Shown here one piece after another: positions 1 to 5,535 of a stretch of 11,498 bases of DNA. The notes under the pieces are model-generated. The model was not told the DNA's origin, ran no database searches, and saw nothing but the letters and a program-made list of their open reading frames with translations. Positions within the stretch are counted from its first letter, which is position 1. Each line of letters starts with the position of its first letter. Made by a program: the position numbers and the translations under genes. The DNA is taken from positions 2,943 to 14,440 of the forward strand of contig JAGTQJ010000028.1 in assembly GCA_018396515.1 (NCBI GenBank). Reading direction: 5' to 3'. Origin of the DNA: Candidatus Bathyarchaeota archaeon. GTDB lineage: Archaea; Thermoproteota; Bathyarchaeia; TCS64.

Positions 1-780
1 GCCCGTCCCGCAGAGGAAGGCCTCATCGGAGGCGTAGAGCTCAACCCTGGTAATATCTCTGACCTCAACGGGGATACCGAGGTCTCTAGGTATAAACTCT
101 AGGAAGGTGTTCCGGGTGACAGATTCCAAGATCGAGGCGGAGACGGGGGGAGTGATGACCTTCCCATCCCTCACAGTCATTATGCAGGCCCCTGGGGCCT
201 CTGAGACGAAACCCCTATTGTCCAGGAAGATGGCTCCATCATAGCCGCATCTCTTAGCCTCCCTGGTGGCGAGGGCGGAGTTGGCGTAGTTAGCCCAGGA
301 CTTCGCCTGGGGTGGGAGGGCGTCGCTGGCTATCCTCCTCCAGCTGCTCACCATGAAGCGCCTGCGAGCCCCGAACCTGGGATTCCCCCTACCGAGGAGG
401 GTCTCAAACTTCCAGACCGGGATCACGACGTGGACGGCCTCCTCGGCCCCAGCCCTAGGCCAGACCCTTGGCTGGATATATACATTCGACCTGAATCCGT
501 TCGCCCTTATAGTCTCCCTAACGGCCTCTAGGAGTTGATCCTTCGTGTATGGGATCTGGAGGCCATCGACAGCAGCGCTCCTCCATAGGCGGTCTATGTG
601 AGGCTTCCACTGGAAGATGTTGAGGTTACCCTCCCCAAGTATATCCCCCTCCACATATGCCTTTATCCCCTCGAAGATGCCGAGGTAGATGGGCTCCATG
701 GCGGAGACCAAGGCCTTATCAGTCTCCACGATCTCCCCGTTCATCCAACAGTAACGGGCACCCCTAAAGGCTGCGGACAT
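1..780 (-). CDS. ilvE: Class IV PLP aminotransferase, branched-chain aminotransferase-like (3' end outside window)
   Basis: Reading the minus strand from the ATG at 780 gives 260 codons without a stop to the window edge; the C-terminal part is missing. The protein is a fold-type IV PLP enzyme of the branched-chain aminotransferase group, which exchanges the amino group of Leu, Ile or Val with 2-oxoglutarate in the cytoplasm. Visible landmarks: FEGIKAY (36-42), HIDRL (61-65, PLP-site Arg64), VSSWRR (144-149), catalytic Lys160 in PPQAKSWANY, Glu194 in FVSEAPGA, VTRN (221-224) and LCGTG (256-260). Order and spacing follow E. coli IlvE closely. Departures: the substrate-carboxylate motif YxR reads YIQ (101-103), and the usual SEGxGEN loop reads SEAPGAC (193-199). 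It may therefore be a BCAT with shifted specificity, or another class IV aminotransferase. A GTG two codons upstream (786) is an alternative start. It is a separate transcription unit. Confidence 0.85.
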   Translation of the reverse strand, partial: MSAAFRGARYCWMNGEIVETDKALVSAMEPIYLGIFEGIKAYVEGDILGEGNLNIFQWKPHIDRLWRSAAVDGLQIPYTKDQLLEAVRETIRANGFRSNVYIQPRVWPRAGAEEAVHVVIPVWKFETLLGRGNPRFGARRRFMVSSWRRIASDALPPQAKSWANYANSALATREAKRCGYDGAIFLDNRGFVSEAPGACIMTVRDGKVITPPVSASILESVTRNTFLEFIPRDLGIPVEVRDITRVELYASDEAFLCGTG

Positions 781-806
781 AGACACCCGAAGATAAGATC
801 ACTGAA

Positions 807-818
807 GTTATTAAAGAG
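807..818 (-). promoter_or_regulatory. TATA-like element for the aminotransferase gene
   Basis: The minus strand reads CTCTTTAATAAC here, an AT-rich TATA-like box about 28-38 bases before the ATG at 780. That spacing would put transcription start within a few bases of the start codon, as in leaderless archaeal mRNAs. No Shine-Dalgarno sequence is visible, which agrees. Judged by eye only. Confidence 0.4.
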
Positions 819-899
819 TTTATCACAAGCACCTCTGATATTAAGAACCCACCTTTAGAGATGTATCCAATATTTTCATCTTGAGAGAGGATTATTATG

Positions 900-908
900 T
901 CAAAAATT
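900..908 (-). terminator. Oligo-T tract after the TIGR04076 gene
   Basis: About 13 bases after the stop of the gene at 920-1234 the minus strand reads AATTTTTGA. A run of five T shortly after a stop codon is the usual form of an intrinsic archaeal terminator. No hairpin is needed or seen. Confidence 0.35.
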
Positions 909-919
909 GGGGGAGGAGT

Positions 920-1234
920 TTAAACCCTTTCTATCTTAAAGATCACGGGTCTAAGCCCGTCAGTGCAGCAGTTCACCGAGACCCCAGGCTCCTCGTACCA
1001 GTGGAAATTCCCGTGGAAGCGGAGGGTCTGAACCACCTTGTATAGGTCATTCCAAGCCCATCCGCAGAACCCCTCCGGCATCCTCCCATCCTCCTCGACG
1101 TAGAAGACCTGCCCCTCGTGGAAGAGTTCGCATGGACCCGTCGGGGCACCCTTGATGGGAGATCTCTCAAAGACCTCCTCGGGCTTGAACCGCCTAAGAA
1201 CCGTTATCCTAAGCCTGCTAGCCCTCTCAACCAA
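920..1234 (-). CDS. TIGR04076 family protein, function unknown
   Basis: This 104-residue protein matches, from memory, the small TIGR04076 family of archaea and anaerobic bacteria. Diagnostic features are an N-terminal strand (RLRITVLRRF, 8-17), an acidic Gly turn before PEGFCGWAW (53-61), LRFHGNFHW (71-79), a paired cysteine (NCCTDG, 88-93) and the closing PVIFKIERV. Length is normal for the family. There is no signal peptide or membrane segment, so it is probably cytoplasmic. Cys57 and the Cys89-Cys90 pair suggest metal or redox chemistry, which is inference; no function is established. The start is a TTG at 1234, just after an in-frame TGA, and no upstream ATG exists. A TATA-like box 29-37 bases before it supports a leaderless message. 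The gene is divergent from the SNase-like pair. Confidence 0.75.
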   Translation of the reverse strand: MVERASRLRITVLRRFKPEEVFERSPIKGAPTGPCELFHEGQVFYVEEDGRMPEGFCGWAWNDLYKVVQTLRFHGNFHWYEEPGVSVNCCTDGLRPVIFKIERV

Positions 1235-1262
1235 CGAGTATCAAATTAGGTGATCAACAAGC

Positions 1263-1271
1263 AATTTTAAG
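1263..1271 (-). promoter_or_regulatory. TATA-like box for the TIGR04076 gene
   Basis: The minus strand reads CTTAAAATT 29-37 bases before the TTG start at 1234, the distance expected for a leaderless transcript. It sits in the 126-base divergent promoter gap shared with the plus-strand SNase-like genes. Confidence 0.4.
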
Positions 1272-1313
1272 CTTTCCCATGCCCTTCTTGGAAAGATGTT
1301 TAAAAATGGTTTC

Positions 1314-1320
1314 TTATATA
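1314..1320 (+). promoter_or_regulatory. TATA box for the SNase-like gene pair
   Basis: TTATATA matches the archaeal TATA consensus, with an A-rich stretch (TTTAAAAATGG) just upstream as a possible BRE. Transcription would start near 1345, about 15 bases before the GTG at 1361. Directly after it lies GGGTATCTAGACCC (1321-1334), a short inverted repeat (arms GGGT/ACCC) that could bind a regulator. That idea is weak, since the arms are only four bases. Confidence 0.45.
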
Positions 1321-1360
1321 GGGTATCTAGACCCAATAATCTTTAATCTATCTATTCAAT

Positions 1361-1660
1361 GTGTTTATTGTCTTGAAGAGGCGTAGGGCAACCGTCGTAA
1401 GGGTTGAGGATGCCTCCACCCTCATAATCAGGCCCTATATGGCCGTGAGGCTCGCGGGGGTGGAGGCCCCCTCGAGGGGTTCGCCGGAGGCTGAGATGGC
1501 TCGAAGGAGGCTGGAAGAGCTCACCCTGAACAAGAAGATAGAGTTTGAGGTTCAGGAGTGGGACAGGCTTGGGTGTAGCATCGCGATGGTCTGGCTCGAT
1601 GGCTCAAGCCTCAACGAGGCTATGAGGACCTATATCGAGGGGCTGGGCCAGAAAAGTTAA
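1361..1660 (+). CDS. Small SNase-fold protein without the nuclease active site (copy 1)
   Basis: This 99-residue protein has the strand pattern of the staphylococcal nuclease (thermonuclease) OB-fold: ATVVRVEDASTLII (10-23), VRLAGVEAPSRGSPEAE (29-45), a helix (46-57), KKIEFEVQEWDRLG (58-71), an AMVWLDGSSLNEAM segment (75-88) and a C-terminal helix. Aligned by eye to staphylococcal nuclease, the Arg35 equivalent is kept (VRL), but calcium ligand Asp21 is Ser, Asp40 is Glu, Thr41 is Ala, catalytic Glu43 is Ser, and the Arg87 position (DKYGR) reads DRLGC. It is therefore unlikely to cut nucleic acid and more likely binds a nucleic acid or protein. No signal peptide is seen, whereas secreted nucleases have one. 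The start is GTG 1361; TTG 1373 is an alternative. A paralog follows in the same operon. Confidence 0.65.
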   Translation: MFIVLKRRRATVVRVEDASTLIIRPYMAVRLAGVEAPSRGSPEAEMARRRLEELTLNKKIEFEVQEWDRLGCSIAMVWLDGSSLNEAMRTYIEGLGQKS

Positions 1661-1679
1661 TATATAATGATGAATTTTT

Positions 1680-1686
1680 GGAGGGG
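1680..1686 (+). promoter_or_regulatory. Shine-Dalgarno site that sets the start of SNase-like copy 2
   Basis: GGAGGGG lies seven bases before the ATG at 1694 and is the strongest ribosome-binding sequence in this part of the window. It argues for 1694 rather than the in-frame ATGs at 1667 and 1670, which have no such site. Confidence 0.6.
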
Positions 1687-1693
1687 ATTCGAG

Positions 1694-1969
1694 ATGGTGA
1701 TGAAGTCCGGCACGGTAGTGGAGGTATTAGACGCCGTCTCCTTCAGGCTTAGAACCGACGCCATTCTGGTCCTCGACGGTGTCGAGCCTCCACCGAGAGG
1801 TTCAGAGGCTGAGAAGAAGGCTAAGGAGAAGCTGTCAGAGCTTGTTTTAAAGAAGAAGGTCCAATACGAGGTAACAGAGTTCGATGAGCTAGGTAGGACA
1901 AGAGCGAAGGTAAACATAGAAAATTTGAATATAAACGAGGAGATGAATAAATATATTAAAGGACTTTAA
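1694..1969 (+). CDS. Small SNase-fold protein without the nuclease active site (copy 2)
   Basis: From the ATG at 1694 this is a 91-residue protein (100 if the ATG at 1667 were used). It is a diverged paralog of the preceding gene: SGTVVEVLDAVSFRLR, then LDGVEPPPRGSEAEKKA, KKKVQYEVTEFDELGRTRAKV and a C-terminal NEEMNKYIKGL matching NEAMRTYIEGL of copy 1. Against staphylococcal nuclease it lacks the Asp21 (Val), Arg35 (Leu), Asp40 (Glu), Thr41 (Pro) and Glu43 (Pro) equivalents but keeps the Arg87 position in DELGR. Loss of both the metal ligands and the general base implies no nuclease activity. It starts 33 bases after the stop of copy 1, so the two are probably cotranscribed. The protein is lysine- and glutamate-rich, without signal peptide or membrane segment. 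Function unknown; a binding role is inference. Confidence 0.65.
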   Translation: MVMKSGTVVEVLDAVSFRLRTDAILVLDGVEPPPRGSEAEKKAKEKLSELVLKKKVQYEVTEFDELGRTRAKVNIENLNINEEMNKYIKGL

Positions 1970-1991
1970 TGAGGAGGAAAATCATTAAATC

Positions 1992-2004
1992 CACAATTTT
2001 TGTG
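1992..2004 (+). terminator. Possible terminator of the SNase-like operon
   Basis: CACAATTTTTGTG is a perfect five-base inverted repeat (CACAA/TTGTG) around a T tract, 23 bases after the stop at 1969. The rest of 1970-2216 is very AT-rich; I see no gene or longer repeat in it. Confidence 0.35.
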
Positions 2005-2199
2005 TATATTTAAAAATCATGTTCTTAGTTAAAAATTTTCTATTAAACTTCTAAATATCATGTTGATTTATCATCTATATTATTTAAAATTTAAAGGTTG
2101 TTTTAAGAATTCATGATCATCGTGGTTCTTGTTAATTGTAACTTTTAGTTTTTTAATAAGTATGTTTAGAAGAAGGTTTGATTTGTCTTTTATATTTGG

Positions 2200-2204
2200 A
2201 AAAA
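2200..2204 (-). terminator. Oligo-T tract after livF
   Basis: The minus strand reads CCTTTTTCC 13 bases after the livF stop codon, a plausible archaeal termination signal ending the livG-livF transcript. Confidence 0.35.
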
Positions 2205-2216
2205 GGAAGTGGTTGT

Positions 2217-2966
2217 TTATTCTTTGACGTGCCTCAGTTCTCTGGCCTCAACCGCCCCTAGGTACATCTCCGTCAGCTGCGGATGGTTCAGAAGCTCCTG
2301 CGCCGTCCCCTTGAAGGTGAACCTCCCCCCTCTCATCATGTAGGCTACATCTCCTACCTCAAGGGCCCTCCTAGCCCTCTGTTCCACTAGAACTATTGGT
2401 AGGCCTGTGGTGTCGGCCATCTCTTTAAGCTTCCTGAGAACGTCGTTTACCAGTTTGGGCATGAGGCCTGCCGTGGGCTCGTCCACAAGCATGACTTTGG
2501 GATCTCTCATTAGGACCATGCTCTCAGCCAGCATCTGGCGCTCACCTCCGCTCAGGGTTCCAGCGGGCCTCTTCAGGAACCCCTTCAAGACGGGGAATAG
2601 GGTGAAGCATAGCTCCAGCTTGTCCTCTATCATCTTCTGGTCCTTGATGGTGTAGGCTGCCATCTTCAGGTTCTCCTCCACGGTGAGGCGGCTGAAGATG
2701 TTGCCCACTTGGGGCATGTATCCTATACCCATCTTCGTCCTCTCGTATGGGGGAACCCTCGTTATATCCTTCCCCTGGAACAGCACCTGGCCCGAGTAGA
2801 CCGTGACGAGGCCCATAATCGCCTTGAGGAGGGTTGTCTTCCCCACCCCGTTTGGACCCACGATGACAGTCACCTCTCCCTCTGGGGCCTCGAAGTCTAG
2901 GTCGTAGATCACATGGATCGGGCCGTAGCCCACATTCAACCCCTTGGTCTCTATTACGTTGCCCAT
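2217..2966 (-). CDS. livF: Liv-type branched-chain amino acid ABC transporter, ATP-binding protein LivF
   Basis: One of the two cytoplasmic ATPases that power the HAAT-family importer encoded around it. Numbering from the upstream GTG at 2975 (252 residues): Walker A GPNGVGKT (40-47), Q-loop Gln89 in GYMPQVGN, signature LSGGERQ (141-147), Walker B VMLVDE (161-166), then LVEQ (196-199), where Gln replaces the switch His, as is usual in LivF. YGPIHVIYDLDFEAPEGE near the N-terminus also follows the LivF pattern. I prefer ATG 2966, which directly follows the livG stop (one base between) and has GGGTGAG five bases upstream inside the end of livG; GTG 2975 lacks such a site. Either way translation is coupled to livG. 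The substrate is inferred from the family: hydrophobic amino acids, or a related amide or small solute. Confidence 0.9.
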   Translation of the reverse strand: MGNVIETKGLNVGYGPIHVIYDLDFEAPEGEVTVIVGPNGVGKTTLLKAIMGLVTVYSGQVLFQGKDITRVPPYERTKMGIGYMPQVGNIFSRLTVEENLKMAAYTIKDQKMIEDKLELCFTLFPVLKGFLKRPAGTLSGGERQMLAESMVLMRDPKVMLVDEPTAGLMPKLVNDVLRKLKEMADTTGLPIVLVEQRARRALEVGDVAYMMRGGRFTFKGTAQELLNHPQLTEMYLGAVEARELRHVKE

Positions 2967-2967
2967 C

Positions 2968-3726
2968 TCACTCACCCAGGTATGAGGTCACCACCCTGGG
3001 ATCCTCGAAGACCTCCTCAGCCGTTCCCTCGCAGATAATCTTCCCCCTGTCCATGGCGAATACCCAGTCGGCGTACTGGGCTGCAACCTCCAATCTATGC
3101 TCTATGACGAGGAAGGTTATCCCGAGCTCATCTCTGAGGCGGATGATGTGGCTGAATATCTGGTGGCAGAGCTTAGGGTCTATGCTCCCGACAGGCTCAT
3201 CAAGCAGGATGGTCTCTCCGCCGCTCATGAGGGCCCTGCCTATCTCCAAGAGCTTGAGTTCTCCTCCGCTCAGGGTCTTGGCTGGCATCGCCCAGACATG
3301 CCTGAGGCCGAGGATCCTGAGGAGCTCGGCAGCCCTCCTAACCGCGCTTATCTCGCTCTCAAGCCAGCTGGGCTTAAAGAGGGAGAGGAATATGTTCTCC
3401 CCTGCGTTGTCAGGTAGGGCCACGAGCATGTTCTCCAGGGTGGTCAACCTGAGGAATGGGGAGGCTATCTGGAAGGTCCTCACCAAGCCTAGGCGGGCTA
3501 TCTTATACATCTCCCAGCCAGTTATATCCTTATCCCTATAGTAGATCCGCCCCTCTTCAGGCTTAAAGATCCCCGAAAGACAGTTGACCAGTGTGGTCTT
3601 CCCACAGCCGTTCGGGCCGACGAGGAGGTATATCCCTCCCTCCTTGAGGCTTAGGCTTACCCCATCGACTGCAGCGAACTTCCCGAAGTACTTCTTAACA
3701 TTCTCAGTCCTCAAGACCTCGGTCAT
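2968..3726 (-). CDS. livG: Liv-type branched-chain amino acid ABC transporter, ATP-binding protein LivG
   Basis: A 252-residue ABC ATPase, partner of LivF. Walker A is GPNGCGKT (37-44), Q-loop Gln86 in RTFQIASPF, signature LSGGE (152-156), Walker B ETILLDE (171-177) and switch His210 in VIEHRLEV. VRTFQ and IEH are typical of LivG rather than LivF. After the catalytic Glu the D-loop region reads PVGSIDP where many LivG have AAGLNP, a small family variation. The start is ATG 3726, with a TATA-like box about 40 bases upstream. It is first in a two-gene unit with livF, on the same strand as livK but separated from it by 308 AT-rich bases with a terminator and a new promoter, so ATPases and binding protein can be expressed at different levels. 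Confidence 0.92.
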   Translation of the reverse strand: MTEVLRTENVKKYFGKFAAVDGVSLSLKEGGIYLLVGPNGCGKTTLVNCLSGIFKPEEGRIYYRDKDITGWEMYKIARLGLVRTFQIASPFLRLTTLENMLVALPDNAGENIFLSLFKPSWLESEISAVRRAAELLRILGLRHVWAMPAKTLSGGELKLLEIGRALMSGGETILLDEPVGSIDPKLCHQIFSHIIRLRDELGITFLVIEHRLEVAAQYADWVFAMDRGKIICEGTAEEVFEDPRVVTSYLGE

Positions 3727-3760
3727 CGCAGATCTTCCATTAATAGCCGTTCATACTCGG

Positions 3761-3770
3761 TTTAAATATT
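3761..3770 (-). promoter_or_regulatory. TATA box of livG-livF
   Basis: The minus strand reads AATATTTAAA with purine-rich AAAAGGAAA immediately upstream, a good BRE/TATA pair. It lies 35-44 bases before the ATG at 3726, predicting a leader of about 10 bases. Confidence 0.5.
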
Positions 3771-4002
3771 TTCCTTTTAAAGGCGATATTTCCGGGTAAT
3801 ATTTTAAGTTTATCGTGATTGTGGCTATTTAAGAAAAAGTTCTGTTTTAAAATTGGATTAATAATGAATTTTTGGGTTTAAAACTGAAACCATGTAAAGA
3901 GGATAAAATAATTTGAAGATATTTGTTGTAATTCGCAGTGGGTTTAGATTGAATGATTCTGGTTGATGAACCTAATTATGGGATCTTATCTTCATATTAA
4001 AT
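3771..4002. other. AT-rich intergenic DNA between livK and livG
   Basis: The whole gap between the two genes is 3727-4034. Besides the livG promoter at its low end and the livK terminator at its high end I see no coding-like frame, RNA gene or substantial repeat. GGTTGATGAACC (3961-3972) is a minimal four-base-arm hairpin. Confidence 0.4.
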
Positions 4003-4023
4003 TTATTATAAAAGAAAAAAGGG
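4003..4023 (-). terminator. Terminator after livK
   Basis: Twelve bases after the livK stop, the minus strand reads CCCTTTTTTCTTTTATAA. This double oligo-T tract is the strongest termination-like signal in the window and would separate livK from livG-livF. Confidence 0.5.
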
Positions 4024-4034
4024 AGTTTAGGATG

Positions 4035-5369
4035 CTAGCCACCTATGGCTGGAACCTTTATCCCTTCCTTAGCTAGGGTTTCCGTGTACCAGGTTACCTT
4101 CCCAGTTGTACCATCGTAGAGGCCATAAAGGACATTATCGACCTTGCCATCTCCATCTGGGTCTCCATAGCCCCATATATCATAGTTAGAGGCGTACCTG
4201 TCTCCATTCTCGTCTAGCCTGGTCCACCCGCTGGCCCCAAACATGTTATAGGTGATTGGGTGGATCAGCGGTATGATCACCTTCGGGTCGGTGCTCTGAG
4301 ATTGGAGGACAGCATAGGCCAATGTCCAGGCGATGTCATATGTGCAGGCGGTGTAGTAGCCGAAGGGCTGCTTGACCAAGGCGTAGTAGCGGTCGTATAG
4401 TTCCCTATACTTTGGAGACTCGGCGGGCGCCGCTAGAGTGCTGAATATCTTCAGCTTGTTAGCATGAGCAGGGGCATCATCTATTAGACGTTGTGTCATG
4501 CTAGTTCCATCAGAGCCGAACCAGAAGAGATTGTAGATGGTGGGGTAGTCCTTGGCCTGGGTTACGATGGTGACTATCTCTTCGAAGCTGAGGACCTCGA
4601 TGGCTACAGCGTCCTTCCCGTACTTGGGTATGGCTGCCTTCGCCTTGTCCTCCATGGTTGCGAGGTAGCTGCTGAACTCTGTCACCTCGGCTGCATACCT
4701 CACCCTGTCAAGTATGGTGATCCCCCTCTTGGGAAGCTCCTTCTCCAGGATGTTGTATATTCCGTCAGCCCAGGCGTCTCCACGCTGCATTATTATGACT
4801 GCCTTGATCCCCCAGCTCTTAAGCATCTCCGCTATGGCAGGGGACTGAACCAAGTCGTTTGGGCACATCCTAAAGAGGTTGTCCCCCTTAATCGCCAGCA
4901 GTGGCGAGGTGGAGGAGGGGCTGAATAGGAGCATGTTGTTCTCGTTAACATAGGAGAGAGCTGCCTGAGCTTGGGAGGACCACCTGCCCCCTATGACTAG
5001 GTTTACCCCCATAGCCTTGTAGGACTGGATCTTCTCCAGGTGTATAGCAGCTTGGCCCTGTGCGTCGTCGATGAGGAAGTCGAAGGTCACACCATAGCCC
5101 AGCTTCTTCGCAAAATCGTTTAGGTCAGGCTTTAAAATTTCGGTGACGAAGGGTTTCTCTGTTTCCAGGCCTGTGGTTGATGCTACTATGTTACCTATCT
5201 TGACAGTCTTGCCCTTGAGGGGCTGGACCTCAACAGTTACGGTCTTCTCGACGACCTTCTCAGTAACCTTCGGCGGAGCCGCGTAGTAGCCTATTCCAGC
5301 GCCAATTCCCAGCCCAACTATTAGCATAACTATTACAGGAACTATAACCCTCCGTTCCAAATGCTTCAC
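4035..5369 (-). CDS. livK: Branched-chain amino acid ABC transporter, substrate-binding protein LivK-like
   Basis: A 444-residue periplasmic-binding-protein type I (LivK/Peripla_BP_6) receptor that captures the solute outside the cell and delivers it to LivH/LivM. Residues 1-7 are basic, 8-29 form one hydrophobic helix, and no lipobox Cys follows, so it is probably anchored by this helix. A Val/Thr/Lys/Glu-rich stalk (34-50, with KVVEKTVTVEV) then precedes the two-lobed domain, which begins KIGNIVASTTG (57-67). Recognisable family segments are VNLVIGGRWSS (122-132), LFSPSSTSP (148-156), WGIKAVIIMQRGDAWADG (186-203) and FGYYTACTYDIAWTLAYAV (336-354). The C-terminal part carries two calcium-loop-like stretches at 386-397 and 403-414. 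Start is GTG 5369, the only start codon after an in-frame TAG. It is divergent from livH. Confidence 0.9.
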   Translation of the reverse strand: MKHLERRVIVPVIVMLIVGLGIGAGIGYYAAPPKVTEKVVEKTVTVEVQPLKGKTVKIGNIVASTTGLETEKPFVTEILKPDLNDFAKKLGYGVTFDFLIDDAQGQAAIHLEKIQSYKAMGVNLVIGGRWSSQAQAALSYVNENNMLLFSPSSTSPLLAIKGDNLFRMCPNDLVQSPAIAEMLKSWGIKAVIIMQRGDAWADGIYNILEKELPKRGITILDRVRYAAEVTEFSSYLATMEDKAKAAIPKYGKDAVAIEVLSFEEIVTIVTQAKDYPTIYNLFWFGSDGTSMTQRLIDDAPAHANKLKIFSTLAAPAESPKYRELYDRYYALVKQPFGYYTACTYDIAWTLAYAVLQSQSTDPKVIIPLIHPITYNMFGASGWTRLDENGDRYASNYDIWGYGDPDGDGKVDNVLYGLYDGTTGKVTWYTETLAKEGIKVPAIGG

Positions 5370-5384
5370 CCGACGTTTTCGGGT
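5368..5384. repeat. Perfect inverted repeat at the livK start, candidate operator or leader hairpin
   Basis: ACCCGA-CGTTT-TCGGGT: six-base arms with a five-base spacer. It spans the predicted livK transcription start and touches the GTG start codon (5367-5369), about 18 bases from the TATA box. Its position suits a repressor site or a small 5' hairpin limiting initiation; which one is not decidable here. Confidence 0.4.
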
Positions 5385-5402
5385 CTAATACCGTTGTTAT
5401 TC

Positions 5403-5411
5403 TATATAAAA
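5403..5411 (-). promoter_or_regulatory. TATA box of livK, possibly also used towards livH
   Basis: On the minus strand TTTTATATA is a near-consensus archaeal TATA box 34-42 bases before the livK GTG, with A-rich ACAAAA upstream. Read on the plus strand the same bases give CTATATAAAA, 26-34 bases before the GTG at 5437, so the element could serve both directions. Confidence 0.55.
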
Positions 5412-5490
5412 TTTTGTATGGAGAGCCCTAATCCTCGTGGGTTTGACCCCTTTGAGTCTGAACTGGCTTCCGTGGAAAGTGAAGCTTGTG

Positions 5491-5507
5491 CGAAAAAGAT
5501 TAATACG
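5491..5507 (+). promoter_or_regulatory. BRE/TATA-like element of livH-livM
   Basis: CGAAAAAGATTAATACG pairs a purine-rich BRE-like stretch with a TATA-like ATTAATA about 30-38 bases before the ATG at 5536, predicting a nearly leaderless transcript. This supports 5536 as the livH start. Confidence 0.4.
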
Positions 5508-5535
5508 ACTAGCCTTCGTTAGAATTAGGTCTCAG

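Noticed and set aside
598..858. Open frame of 86 codons on the plus strand reaching into the gap after the aminotransferase start
   Set aside because: Mostly antisense to the aminotransferase, with no protein-like organisation.
1970..2216. Search for a small RNA or extra gene in the AT-rich gap
   Set aside because: Only short palindromes (for example ATGATCAT) and oligo-T runs; no frame with protein-like composition and no tRNA-like fold recognised.
2217..2966. LivF lacks the switch histidine (LVEQ instead of IEH)
   Set aside because: Gln at this place is normal for LivF-type ATPases (for example LVEQN in E. coli), so it is not a defect.
3053..3541. Open frame of 162 codons on the plus strand
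   Set aside because: Antisense to livG; serine-rich shadow translation.
3961..3972. GGTTGATGAACC hairpin between livK and livG
   Set aside because: Only four-base arms in AT-rich DNA; likely chance.
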